From: Muraenolepis orangiensis | Taxonomy: Eukaryota; Chordata; Actinopteri; Gadiformes; Muraenolepididae | Assembly (NCBI GenBank): GCA_027704905.1 | Contig: CM051013.1 | Location: 10,985,237 to 11,049,236, forward strand | Direction: 5' to 3' | DNA: 64,000 nt | Shown: positions 20,331 through 30,291 of the stretch, piece after piece | Position numbering within the stretch: position 1 is the stretch's first letter | Layout of the letters: each line of letters begins with the position of its first letter | The notes under the pieces: generated by a model | Databases searched by the model: none | Told to the model about the DNA's origin: nothing | The model's input: the letters and a program-made list of their open reading frames with translations, nothing else | Program-made: the position numbers and the translations under genes

Positions 20331-20859
20331 TTCTTTTTATACAGTAAGTGACGCACAAACATACATTCATTGATAGACCTCAATTAAGCTCAAATGAAAG
20401 GTTTGTGCTTCTCAGGTTCCACACGAGGAGAGCTCTAGCATGTACCATCTGTTCTGTACGCCATTATTCAAAGTCTGCAATAAACCGGATTCTTCATCAC
20501 CCTGTGTCCTTGTCTTCGGGAAGAGCCCGCAAGAGGCAGGTTTGACGGCATTTGAACAAATGGTTTAGGAAAAGGTCGGGAAATGTGTGTTTTTCCTTAC
20601 ATTCAAAATGGTGGAAATGACGTTGAGGAAAGTCCCTGTGTCTTATGGGATCTTTGTAGGCCACGAAGAGCTGCATCATCCGACGCCAAACTCATGGCCA
20701 TAGGACAAAAAAACAAGTGGTCACCATGACCACAGACTCAATTTTTAGACCACCAAGTGGTCATCTGGCTGTTCAGCATTACACCTTGGGACTGGACCCA
20801 TCGCAATGTCTGGCTGTCCAGCAGTAGCCCTGGTCTCTGACTGGGAACACCTGGCTGTA

Positions 20860-20931
20860 GAGGCCGGACAGGGAGGCTGTCTTGAGGCCGGGCAGGGAGG
20901 CCGTCTTGAGGCCGGACAGGGAGGCTGTCTT
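20860..20931. repeat. 24-bp tandem repeat x3
   Basis: Three head-to-tail copies of GAGGCCGGACAGGGAGGCTG plus TCTT with one or two changes. The surrounding frame (20806-21069) is open and encodes an Ala/Gly/Gln-rich repeat, but I see no homology and do not call it a gene. At 20380-20540, AATAAACCGGATTCTTCATC has the look of LTR U5 sequence but no partner is seen. Confidence 0.8.
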
Positions 20932-21749
20932 GATGAGGACGGGCTGATCATCGTCGGAATGTCCTGCGAGTCAACTGTGGGTGTAGAGGCAGGACAGCCG
21001 GACTTCAGTGTTTTAGTTTCTGGAAGAGAAGGCAGAAGAGAGTCAGGACGTCCAGCCTCTGAAGACTGAAGCCAACTGGTGGAGCTCTGCTGCTGGTTCT
21101 TCTCGTGTGAAGTCTAACTTCACAACCAGACACACAACCAGAGACACACAAATACGTGACGCATTACTCATTGTGAAGTACACAAGTTGTTTTAAAAAAA
21201 GGGGTTTCATTCTACCCAAATAATACTAAAATATACAGAAATGCATACCAGAAAGCAAAAACAAGGCCAAAATAATACAACGATGGGTGCAGGAGGCTGA
21301 ATATGAAACATACAAGCAGACAACCAGGAACAGATATTAAAACACAACCTCCAAGAAGGGAGACATGAGGGACACTATATACTAAATGGGTTAAACCAAA
21401 TGACACATGAGGGGAGGAACACAAATGACAACCCAACACATTTATTACGGTTACATGTATCCATTCTATTGCGTAAGTATTTATTCTATTAATTATACCT
21501 ATTATATTCATTTAAATGCAAGAAATGCCCATATATGTAGTCTTTCCATTTTCCCCCTATAAGAACATGAAATAGACTCGACCAATCAGTCCCAAATAAT
21601 CAGCCACAACTGTCGTAGTACTCCGTTGCTGTAGGGCTAAGAGTTCAACTCAAATAAAGATCAATATTTTCAAATGAGTACCGGTATGTGTGGCTGGGAG
21701 CCCAGCCCTCACACTCATTAACAGTGAAACATGTGGAATAAGAGCTTAC

Positions 21750-22375
21750 CAGTGTCGTTTTTCATGGTCTGTGCTTCTTTATCAGAAAAATCAAACTGTA
21801 ACCCAAATATTAACATTGGGTAAGGTATAAAGTACATCATCTATTAGCGCCACCACTGCCAGCTAGCTTCACATACAGTATTATTGTGTTCTGTGTCAAA
21901 CCAGTACTAACACATAAGAATCCACGTTATACCAACAACAAGGTTATGTGTCAAGAGAACAGTCACTTTCATTCACCGCTTAATAGTATCACTGTCAGTA
22001 TAGGTTCACACACACTCCAATATAAAGTAATAACACATACCCGTTGTAGAATCCTTGATAGTATCCGTTCTATACAGACAAAACAGTAACATGTGAGCAC
22101 AACAGTCACACTTCAGCCTAACCATGATACATGTTAAGAGGTTAATGTAACACTCACTTTTTTTCAGAATCAGAGCTATCCATACTAATAATCCTAAAAA
22201 TACTATTATTAGGAATATTTGTATTCTGTCTGGACCGGGTTTTCCACATTCAGAATCCCTTGAATTACTTCCTGGGTTTATCAGTTCCAGTCCCGCAGAG
22301 TCACATCTGAAATGAGAAGGACAACAACATGTTTAGTAAGTCATGATAGTGTAGAACAGGGGTTTTCAAAGAAGT

Positions 22376-22425
<50 letters not shown>

Positions 22426-23355
22426 CCCCCTTACTTTGTGTGGGTCTGGCAAGACATTGATGTGCCGTCGGAGAATGTTCCATCAGTACAATGATGGCAC
22501 TCTGTGTCTTTATGTGCTGTTCCTGCAGAAATATATACACGTATTGAATGCTAAAGTAGGCTGGATGGGTCTCTTAAAAGAGCAAAGTAAAGTACAGCCC
22601 CATGTTTGGACGCTGTGATTTAACGTTGATGTTTAGATGTAGACACCGACCTCTTTGACTGATGTATTGACCAGGACTACAAGTCAGACGGTGGTTCTGA
22701 GCTGCCAAACATCCACCTCCACTGGGGTCAACACAGAAGTATCCGTCCCGGGTCTCACACAGGGCATCTGATGTTGCTGTACACGACTTCTTCTCCTTCA
22801 GGCCGAGACCTGTCAACCACAACGCAGTTAGTGACAACCTGAGACAACATACACAACCTCTCTGAACGAACATGAACAATATAATGTTAACGGTTAATGG
22901 TGAACAGTAGATCTGGGGGTTGCCTGTACCTGCGTCACACCGTGTACAGTTAGAGCACTGCTTCAGGGCATTACGGCCATCTTTGAAGGTTCCTGTTTCA
23001 CATGGTTTGCACTCTGTAATGGTTCCGTCTGTGCAATCCTTCTCCACATACTTTCCTGTTGTGTGGAAGGATTTAGAATGTTGATTTTTTTTCTTTTTCA
23101 ACAGATTATTTCACACATATACATTTGTATTTCTTGAATCAGATTACATTTTTAAACTGATACATTTAACAGTTCATATATTGGGCTCTTACCAGCGGAA
23201 CATGCAGGGCAACATTCACCTCCAACTCTGTAATCATCCGAGGGACAGTTTGCTAATGCATGGCTGGCAATGAAGAGGACTAAACATATTCTGTACATTG
23301 TCGGTAAAGTCCTCACTGCCATGCAGTTTGACTTGACTTCTTGAAACTGAAGTAT
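21750..23355 (-). CDS. tnfrsf14-like: TNFRSF14-like (HVEM-type) receptor, copy 2, seven coding exons
   Basis: Same architecture as copy 1. Minus-strand exons are E1 23193-23355 (ATG 23322), E2 22930-23055, E3 22651-22809, E4 22435-22522, E5 22158-22306, E6 22041-22069 and E7 21750-21795. All have GT-AG borders and matching phases. E1 reads ALANCPSDDYRVGGECCPAC. E2 is 6 nt shorter than in copy 1 (CTDGTITECKPCETGTF). E3 has GYFCVDP. E5 has SDSECG then a membrane helix ending GLLVWIALIL. E7 carries 18 extra bases in frame compared with copy 1. The donor of E4 is only about 10 bp from an expanded CA/poly-C tract. I found no stop. By family, a surface receptor that would recruit TRAF-type adaptors, but the last cytoplasmic exon was not found, so signalling is untested. 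Confidence 0.85.
22376..22430. repeat. (CA)n/poly-C microsatellite beside exon 4 of copy 2
   Basis: About 24 CA units followed by a C run, in the intron right after the E4 splice donor. Copy 1 has only a short impure version at 10456-10482. Confidence 0.95.
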
Positions 23356-23823
23356 CTGCAGAGATCAACAATAAATACAGCGCAGTTAATAAATGTAATA
23401 GCTTAACTTAATTCAAGATTTGTATTTGCAACAAGTACAATAGAATGCTTACTCCCCATTTCCTCCCGCAGTATGAATTCTCTAAAACATTATACTGTAC
23501 TAAAATACTTTACACAATAAAAAAGAACAATAAAGTGACTAATGGGTGATATGTAGGTACATTTGTTGAATTTGTGCAAAAAAACTTTTAAAAAGCATTT
23601 AAAAAAGGGCCAGTAGTGCAACAGCATCATGAATACAGTGCATTGCAGTACAGTGCAGTATCTATGAGTTTATAAATCAGGTGTACATTTACATTTAGGA
23701 CATTTGGCAGACGAACAAACAGTATAAATGACAAACATAGTATCATGTTAGACACACAAGAACATTCACAGCATGTGAGATGACTTTAGTAAAGTACTAA
23801 ACGTAAAATAAATACAAACACAA

Positions 23824-23860
23824 CAACATACCTCGTTGGCTGCATGCTCTGAAAACCGAG
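23824..23860 (-). other. Non-coding leader exon of receptor copy 2
   Basis: Splice donor GTATGTTG at 23824-23831 after CAGCCAACGAG, as in copy 1. The TATA box CTTATAAAG lies at 23885-23893, about 25-30 bp upstream of the inferred start. Confidence 0.55.
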
Positions 23861-23884
23861 GAAAGTATTCTTCAGTCCTTACAA

Positions 23885-23950
23885 CTTTATAAGAAAATAC
23901 TTAAACTAACGAAGCTGTAACAGTATCCGTGCATCTTACTTTCAGTTTCT

Positions 23951-23985
<35 letters not shown>

Positions 23986-24041
23986 CAAGCTCACGTGAGT
24001 TGGAGGGAGAGAGAGACACGAAACTGAAAGTAAGATGCACG
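23885..24041 (-). promoter_or_regulatory. Promoter of receptor copy 2, rearranged: two GAAA units, AT tract, inverted copy
   Basis: The TATA box (23885-23893) is kept. Of the triple GAAA motif in copy 1 only two units remain (TTTC at 23940-23943 and 23946-23949), followed by a (TA)n tract at 23955-23982. Bases 23928-23949 recur in inverted orientation at 24020-24041 as a 22-bp perfect arm (28 bp with one mismatch), supplying GAAACTGAAAG on the other strand. The E-box is now a perfect CTCACGTGAG palindrome at about 23990-23999. Interferon control could therefore differ from copy 1. Confidence 0.6.
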
Positions 24042-24051
24042 TGGGAGTGAT

Positions 24052-25097
24052 TGTAAGATATAAGATAAGTATAAAGACAATAAAAAGTCAATAATACTAC
24101 GAAATACTGATCAGTTCACTGATATTAACTGAAATAAACAAAACAAATGTAGAGCAACAGGGTCGAAAACAACTAAACCAAAGGAACGGAAATTAACCTA
24201 ACAGTCTACTTAATCTTGAATTAAATAAACAAAACAAACTTAACTCAACAGGGTCAATGAAATAACTAATCAGAAACAGAGATTAATCGAATAGTCCGCG
24301 ATAACAATGTTTAAAATATGGCCCTGTAGTGAAGGGTAAGGTGACACAAAGGCACAGTGACACCAAGAGGCAATGCAGACAATGCAGGCCAAGAGCAACA
24401 CCCGCTAGGCAGTAGTGTAGCGGTGAAGCACAGTAGGACAGGCAAGCCAGCTGTGCAGACAGACACAGCCGTGAGGGCAGGCAAGCCGTCCAGGCAACAC
24501 TCAGTCAGGCAGCAGTGTAGCGGTGAAGCACAGTAGGGCAGGCAAGCCAGCTGTGCTGACAGACACAGCCGTGAGGGCAGACCAGCCGTCCAGGCAACAC
24601 TCAGTCAGGCAGGCAAGACACTCGTAGTAGAGCAGTCGTGGATGCAACACAGACGTAGAGGCAAAACAGCAGTCCTTCTTTATCACGCTTCCAGCGCAGA
24701 GCCTAGCAGACATTTTAAGGTGATGTTACGATAATAATACTAGATTAAGATTATTCAGGAAGAATGAGACAAGCAGAAGGTCTACCTACCGATCAGGCCA
24801 AGTTCAGACAAACACACAGCAGGAGAGCTTCATTTACAGCGGCAGCAGACATGGGCTGCAGGATCCCTGCAAGGGTCTACAACCAGCGATGCATTTAGTA
24901 TTTAGGCTAATTGTCATGCTAGGTGTACAACAATCAGCAGCCACTGAAAACTCACCGGTGCCAGCGGAGAAAGCGCGTCAGCGGAACCCGGAAGTGGCCT
25001 TCGTGCCAAAGAGCAAGCGGGAGCAAGAGCGACACTGACCCCTCTTTATAAAGGTTGCCCCGTGTGGTGATAGGGCTGAACAGTCTATCCTGCTACA
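24052..25097 (-). mobile_element. Probable 3' LTR of a Ty3/gypsy element
   Basis: On the minus strand the pol remnant is followed by the polypurine tract AAGGGGGGTAGAT (25098-25110) and then TGTAGCAGGATAG, the LTR start. A TATA box (CTTTATAAAG) lies about 60 bp in. The proposed end TATCTTACA at 24052 gives TGT...ACA borders and a 1046-bp LTR; this outer border is uncertain. No 5' LTR exists in the window because the element is cut at about 27116. Confidence 0.6.
24407..24606. repeat. 100-bp tandem duplication inside the gypsy LTR
   Basis: AGTGTAGCGGTGAAGCACAG recurs exactly 100 bp apart (about 24414 and 24514), with nearly identical sequence in between, and a third unit begins at 24601. This is a U3-type internal duplication. 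Confidence 0.85.
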
Positions 25098-25161
25098 ATC
25101 TACCCCCCTTGTTTGCATCGACGCCCCGACGATGGACCAATCAGTGCTAAATATACCAAAC

Positions 25162-27116
25162 CTAGTTCCAAGGTCTAAAAATAACAGAAACCGCATTAGA
25201 TGTTGGACCAGGAGGGTTTCGAGCCGCAGGTGCCAAACCTCCTAGAGGCATTGGAAGATGATGTACATTGGGATGCTGACCAGCGGTTGACCGTGTTGTC
25301 CGTCGTATTGTCACTTCGGTAGTGTCAGGGTAAGAGGCTGCTGGAAAAGACAAGCGGGTAGATGGTAATTCTGGAACTGCAGCAGGAACCCCTGAAGGGC
25401 CGGCCTCAGCAACTTTCGGATAAGATGGTGGGACAGGCAACCGAGGGGTGTTTCGGGTGAGCACCGCTGTACTGGTGGGGGAAGGGTGAGGGGCTTCAGG
25501 CATCAATACCAACAGGTCACCATTGCATGACAGCTCGTCCTCTGATAGTGGTTGGTCATGAGGAGTTGGGACGGGGACAGAAGAACTACTTGGGGGGGCT
25601 GCTCCAACCAATGCCTTTAACAGCATTCGGTGGACCTGTTTGACTTTGCTCAAGTCATCTGCAGGTGCAATTGTGTACACACAGCCTCCCTCTTTCGGTG
25701 GTTTTAGGACTCTGTACACGACAGAGCTCCAATTATCCCTTATCTTATGGCGACCTCTCGCACTGTAGTCTCGCAACAACACCAGTTGGCCCTCCTTCAA
25801 TGGGGTGTCTCGGACATGTTGGTCATGGCTCCTCTTTCGGCGCTCTGCTGCGACTCTTAGCCTCTCTCTGGCCCCTTCGAAGGCAATCTGCAAGTGGGTC
25901 TGGTGCTCCTGAATCCATTCATGGACGGTACCACCAACTGGATCCTGGACTCCAGCAGGAAGTCAACAGGGAGCCTCGGTTCCTGCCCGAACATCAAAAA
26001 GAATGGAGATTCCCCAGTCGACTGATGGGGGGTGGTGTTATAAGAGTACAGTACATGTGGCAAGCAGGAGTTCCATTCCCGCTTCCGGGATACAGGCAGA
26101 GTACGCAGCAAGTTATGAAGGGTCCGGTTAAACCGCTCACATTGACCGTTGCCCGCCGGATGGTATGGAGTTGTGCGGGACTTTTCAATGCCATAGAGGC
26201 CACACAACTGCTGAATCAGTGTGCTCTCAAAGTTTCGGCCCTGGTCGGAATGTATCCGGGCTGGGACACCGAACTTGGAGAACCATTCTGTGACCAAAAC
26301 TTGAGCCACAGTGGCAGCTCGTTGATCACGGGTGGCGATAGCTAACATGTATTTACTAAACACATCAGTCATCACCAGAACATTTTCTAATCCATGACTA
26401 GTAGGTTCCAACACCATGTAATCAATGGCTAGAATCACATTGGGTCGAGAAGCAAGCAAGTGTCCCATGAAAGCACGAGACCCTGAATGGTTGTCCTTGG
26501 CAACCTGGCACCTCTCACAGGACTGGCACCATTGCACAACCTCTGAGGACATGCCGGGCCAGTAACACCGCTGCCTGAGTAGCTCCAAGGTTCTTTCAAC
26601 ACCTTGGTGGCCATGCCTCTGATGTACTTCAGTGAGCACCTGCTCCCTCAGAGAAGCAGGTACAAGCAACTGCAACACTGTCTCAGCCCCATCAGGGCGA
26701 AAGACCTGGCGATAGAGGACCCCATCAGTCTCAGCTAATCGGTCCCATTGACGAAGAAGTGCCAAGGCTGGCCGAGACATCTGCTTTCGTTCATCGCGGT
26801 TCGGGCGCTGCCTACGCCTCCAGAACACCAAGAGCTCCTCGAGGACAGGGTCCGCTTGCTGGAGTGCTCCGATGTCTGATGGCGTATGATGAGGCAAGGC
26901 TGTGACCGTCATTTGTGTGGCTCCGCCCAGCGGCACTAGCAGTGCTTGCTGTAGAGGTCTGGGGATGGAGGTACTAGCGAGCATAGCTTCCAGATCTTGC
27001 ACCCCAGGCGGGAGCTGACGGGACAGGGCATCAGCATTAACATTGCTTTTCCCGGAGTGATACTTTATTTCAAAGTCAAATGAAGCAAGTTGGGATGCCC
27101 AACGTTGTTCTTCCCC
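25162..27116 (-). pseudogene. Ty3/gypsy pol remnant: RNase H tail, integrase, C-terminal domain
   Basis: The minus-strand frame from 27116 opens in the RNase H end (EEQRWASQLASFDF, then YHSGKSNVNADALSR). It continues into integrase: HHCC zinc-binding region HQRHGHQGVERTLEL to CQSCERCQ, first Asp in ILAIDYMVLEP, second in IHSDQGRNFES, Glu in AGNGQCERFNRTLHN. At about 25890-25945 the frame shifts and the C-terminal part continues (RLRVAAERRKRSHDQHV, then LKEGQLVLLRDYSARGRHK) to a stop at 25162. The DDE triad is complete but the frameshift and the loss of gag, protease and RT make the copy defective. The 27116 end abuts a LINE fragment. Confidence 0.9.
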
Positions 27117-27510
27117 AGCGAAGAAGGCCCAGGAGCGCCTCTACTTCATCCGGAAGCTCAAAGGAGCCGGAGCCCCATCACCCATCATGCTCTGGTTCTA
27201 CCGAGGCACCACTGAGCACATCCTCAGCAGCTGCATCACGCTGTGCTCTGGAACGCTGCTCCGCCTCCACTCGCAAGAGCCTGCAGCGCATGGTGAACAC
27301 TGCTCAGAGGATCATCGGTGTCTCACTCCCATCACATTTATAACCCCCGCCTCACCCGCAAAGCACTCATCATTATGGGTGACCCCACCCACTCCTCCAA
27401 CAGCCTCTTCAGCCTCCTGCCTTCAGGGAGAAGGTTCTGCAGCCTCCTTCCGCAGGCTCAGGAACAGCTTCATCCACCAGGTGGTCAGGATGCTGACCTC
27501 TCTCCCCTCC
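27117..27510 (+). pseudogene. LINE C-terminal fragment (third family)
   Basis: The frame reads AKKAQERLYFIRKLKGAG, MLWFYRGTTEHILSSCITLC, then after a frame change SHSHHIYNPRLTRKALIIMG and SNSLFSLLPSGRRFCSL. These are the post-RT blocks of a fish L2/CR1-like LINE. A CT-rich and CA tail follows. It joins directly to the truncated gypsy pol. Confidence 0.8.
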
Positions 27511-27612
27511 CTCTGACCTCTCTCCCTTCTCTCCCTTCTCCCCATTCTCTCCCACCTCTCCCACCTCTCTACCCCCCCCCCCCCCCACACACACACACAC
27601 ACACACACACAT
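27511..27612. repeat. CT-rich tract, poly-C and (CA)n
   Basis: CTCTCCC-type pyrimidine tract, then C12-14, then about 12 CA units. Confidence 0.95.
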
Positions 27613-27774
27613 CCAGCACCAGTCACTTTGATTGCTCAGCATTGATTGCTCAGCATCTCGCAACGTGGCTGGAATTGTGGAAGCAATAAATAAAGGACTG
27701 GAGATGTGTGGACCAGAGTTACGATGGAGCCTCAGTTATGTCTGGTCACGTTTCTGGTGTGCAATAGCGCATTA

Positions 27775-28326
27775 AAGAGACCCACCTATATGCAGCGTAC
27801 GTTCACTGCTTGGCACACAAACTAAATCTGGTGCTTGTGGAGTGTTGTGCTATCAACCTCAACGTGAAAACATTCCTGAACGTCTTGTTTTTGCAGAGCC
27901 ATCAAACCATCATCGATTTATCGAAATGCAGAAATCACTGAATATGAAACTAACTGAAATAATACAGTCAAGTGAGACAAGATGGGTGTACAAGTGGCAA
28001 TCTGGGAATTCAGTTAAAACTCACTACTCTGCAATTACAGGGTGCCTAAGAGAAATTAGTAACGAGGGAGACAAGTGGTCTGTGGCCTTTGGCCAGTGGC
28101 CTTTATGACCACATGACCAGAATGCCATTCATTACTTGTGTGCTCGTATTCAAAGACATACTGCGTGTGATTCACGCATTCAGGGGTTACGCACAAGGCC
28201 CTACAGTCCTCCAACTACACACTCTCCGAAGCTGCGGTGCTTACAGACAACTTGAAGGCCCACTTCATATCATATAACAGTATATAAAAGTTCTGCCGGG
28301 ACAACAACATGCCTGTACCTGGGGAT
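27775..28326 (+). pseudogene. ZMYM1/TTF-type hAT transposase remnant, first part
   Basis: Frames read YVHCLAHKLNLVLVECC (the HCxAHxLNLV motif of hAT transposases), then EPSNHHRFIEMQKSLN, SSETRWVYKWQSGNSVKTHY and ITGCLREISNEGDKW, then LVFKDILRV. Frameshifts and stops separate these blocks. The coding trace continues to 28326 and resumes at 28833 on the far side of a solo LTR. No flanking terminal repeats were found. Confidence 0.75.
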
Positions 28327-28832
28327 TGTCACGATCCAACCCAGCTCTTCCCGCTCCTAGTCCTGGATCTCCGCTGGCTTCCTGGATCCGCAATGTCACG
28401 ACTCTGTTCCCAAATGATTTCCCTGTCAGCCATTTCACGCTGAACTCACCTGATGTCAATCGCACCTCATTACCAAGCTGTATTTAAGCCATGTCTGTTG
28501 TGTTACTCATTGCTGGATTATCACCCTGATTTTCGGAAAGCGTCACGTTTGTTTCATGTTAAGTTCATTGTTGTTCTGCCTATTGATCCACCGTGTTTTG
28601 ACCCTCGTCTGGATAACAATCTCGTTTTTGCCTTGCCACCTGCCTTGTACCTCTGCCTCAACCCTCGACTACCTGTTACCGACCCCTGCTTGTCTTGACC
28701 ACGTGTTGGATTTACCCTGTCTGTACCTCTGCATTTGATCGCGCTATCGGCGTGTGCGCCGACTTTAAAGCACCTGTTCCATCTGCCGTCTGTTCCCTCT
28801 GCTTTTGGGTCCCACCTCCACCCGGCGTGACA
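28327..28832. mobile_element. Solo LTR with perfect 5-bp TSD
   Basis: The element begins TGTCACGATCC and ends CCGGCGTGACA, giving 7-bp inverted ends TGTCACG/CGTGACA. It is flanked by GGGAT at 28322-28326 and 28833-28837. At 506 bp with a TG...CA structure and no internal region, it fits a solo LTR of a gypsy-like element formed by LTR-LTR recombination. It sits precisely within the hAT coding trace. Confidence 0.85.
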
Positions 28833-28910
28833 GGGATGTAGAAGTTGGGTGACAGATTCCTGGTCCCCTTGCTCCCAAAAGAAAACGGGCTACAAAACCT
28901 TCGACCTCCC
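28823..28910. repeat. Inverted repeat, left arm (88 bp)
   Basis: Reverse complement of 29257-29344 with a single difference near the GGGTGACAG/GGGTGGCAG site. The arm includes the last 10 bp of the solo LTR plus the following hAT coding DNA, so the inverted copy arose after the LTR inserted. Confidence 0.92.
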
Positions 28911-29256
28911 TCGACAGTTCCCTGATTACAACTACTTTGGACCAAAGAGAAACTGATGGAAGTGGCACACAAATGTCAAAGAGTGAGACAGTTGGATTTC
29001 AGCAGCACCTGTATCGACCTCTGCTGGACACCCTCATCAACGAACTAGACAGACGATTCACTGGGAGAGTCCATAGACCTTGCACGAGCATGTGCAGCAG
29101 TGTTTAGATGTGACAGAAATGGAATCGAACCTCTCATACATCCTTGTTGAAGCCTATGCTGTCGCACCTGTTTCATTTGACCTTATTAAGACTGTTTAAC
29201 AGGACAGCTATCCAAATCTTTACAAGATGCTCCAGTTGGCACTGACTTTGCCTGTT
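28833..29256 (+). pseudogene. ZMYM1/TTF-type hAT transposase remnant, second part
   Basis: The frame continues from before the solo LTR. It reads IPGPLAPKRKRATKPS, SETVGFQQHLYRPLLDTLIN and ELDRRFTGR, then after disruptions YPNLYKMLQLALTLPVG, which leads into the hAT dimerisation motif. It is cut at 29257 by an inverted copy of its own upstream sequence, so the end of the dimerisation domain is lost. Confidence 0.75.
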
Positions 29257-29344
29257 GGGAGGTCGAAGGTTTTGTAGCCCGTTTTCTTTTGGGAGCAAGG
29301 GGACCAGGAATCTGCCACCCAACTTCTACATCCCTGTCACGCCG
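29257..29344. repeat. Inverted repeat, right arm (88 bp)
   Basis: Partner of 28823-28910, separated by 346 bp. It replaces the 3' part of the hAT frame. Confidence 0.92.
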
Positions 29345-29503
29345 ACATGCTTCTTCATATTATGATTTATGTCATGCATGGTGTTTATAATATCCAATAT
29401 ATCATCTGACCATATTATGAGCACCGCCTTGGTAGTGCAGTGGAGAGCAACCCAGCAATATCATGTGCATTGAAAGGTCAAATATAACTTCAGATCTTGT
29501 CAC

Positions 29504-29765
29504 AGCCAGCCTCTCTATGGCCTAGTGGAGTGAGCTAGTGACTATCAACCCTGGGGATACGGGTTCACATCCCCCTGAGGTTGGTCTTCTTGGCAATGTA
29601 ATCATTTAGAAAAAGTAAATATGTTGTGTAAATTAAATGTCAAATATAATTGCCGACGTTGTGTCAGCTGGAACCTATGTGGCATAGTGGAGTGAGCTAG
29701 TGACCATCAACCCTGGCAATAGGGGTTCCTGTCCGACTGATATTGATCTCCTTAGCAATGTCAGT
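29504..29765 (+). repeat. Two tandem tRNA-like repeat units (~160-bp spacing)
   Basis: Units start at about 29504 and 29664. Each holds ATAGTGGAGTGAGCTAGTGA or a near match (box A-like TGGCCTAGTGGAG in the first) and GGGTTCACATCCC in the first unit (box B-like). In the second unit the B box is decayed. Both are followed by a shared TTAGCAATGT/TTGGCAATGT phrase. The spacing fits a tRNA-derived SINE; I see no functional cloverleaf. Confidence 0.6.
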
Positions 29766-30050
29766 CACCTTCTCCACAGCTGGCTGATCTAGTCACGCAG
29801 CAGCAAAAGGTGATGAAGGCAATGCGCTGCACCACTCACGCCCTGATACTGGAGTCTAGTAGCAGCTTGGCAGCCGCCATGGTACAGGTCACAGGTCAAC
29901 CACTAGAGACCAAACACACAAGGTAAGGCTCTGGGAGGAGCAGAGCATGATGGGAGATGAGGTCTGTCTGTTTAAACTACAAAAAAACACTACAAGTTCC
30001 CCTTGACTTATGAGTACTTTGTACTTTGTAATGTACTTTATATTTCCAGA
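29766..30050. other. No recognised feature
   Basis: Mixed sequence with no supported ORF or repeat boundary. Confidence 0.35.
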
Positions 30051-30291
30051 TGGGAAATACAGAAACTACAGGACAGTAATATAATTAAAAACAGAAATAA
30101 AATTAACAGAAAGTAGATGCATAATCTAATCTTAATAGACATTGACATGTTACATTAATATTTCTTGGGAAATACAGAAACTACAGGACAGTAATATAAT
30201 TAAAAACAGAAATAAAATAACACTAAAATTAACAGAAAGTAGATGCATAATCTAATCTTAATAGACATTGACATGTTACATTAATATTTCT
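30051..30291. repeat. Tandem duplication, 115 and 126 bp
   Basis: TGGGAAATACAGAAACTACA starts at 30051 and again at 30166. The second unit has an 11-bp insertion (AACACTAAAAT region) and is otherwise almost identical. Confidence 0.93.

Larger units (their letters stand above)
21198..24003 (-). repeat. Segmental duplication unit 2 (TNFRSF14-like gene plus flanks)
   Basis: Co-linear with 9075-12060. It starts at AAGGGGTTTCATTCTACCC and ends at GTCCAAGCTCACGTGAGTTG, after which a short inverted copy of promoter sequence and then a gypsy LTR follow. Confidence 0.9.

Noticed and set aside
20806..21069. Open frame with Glu-Ala-Gly-Gln-Gly-Gly repeats
   Set aside because: Explained by a 24-bp tandem repeat (multiple of three); no homology or gene structure.
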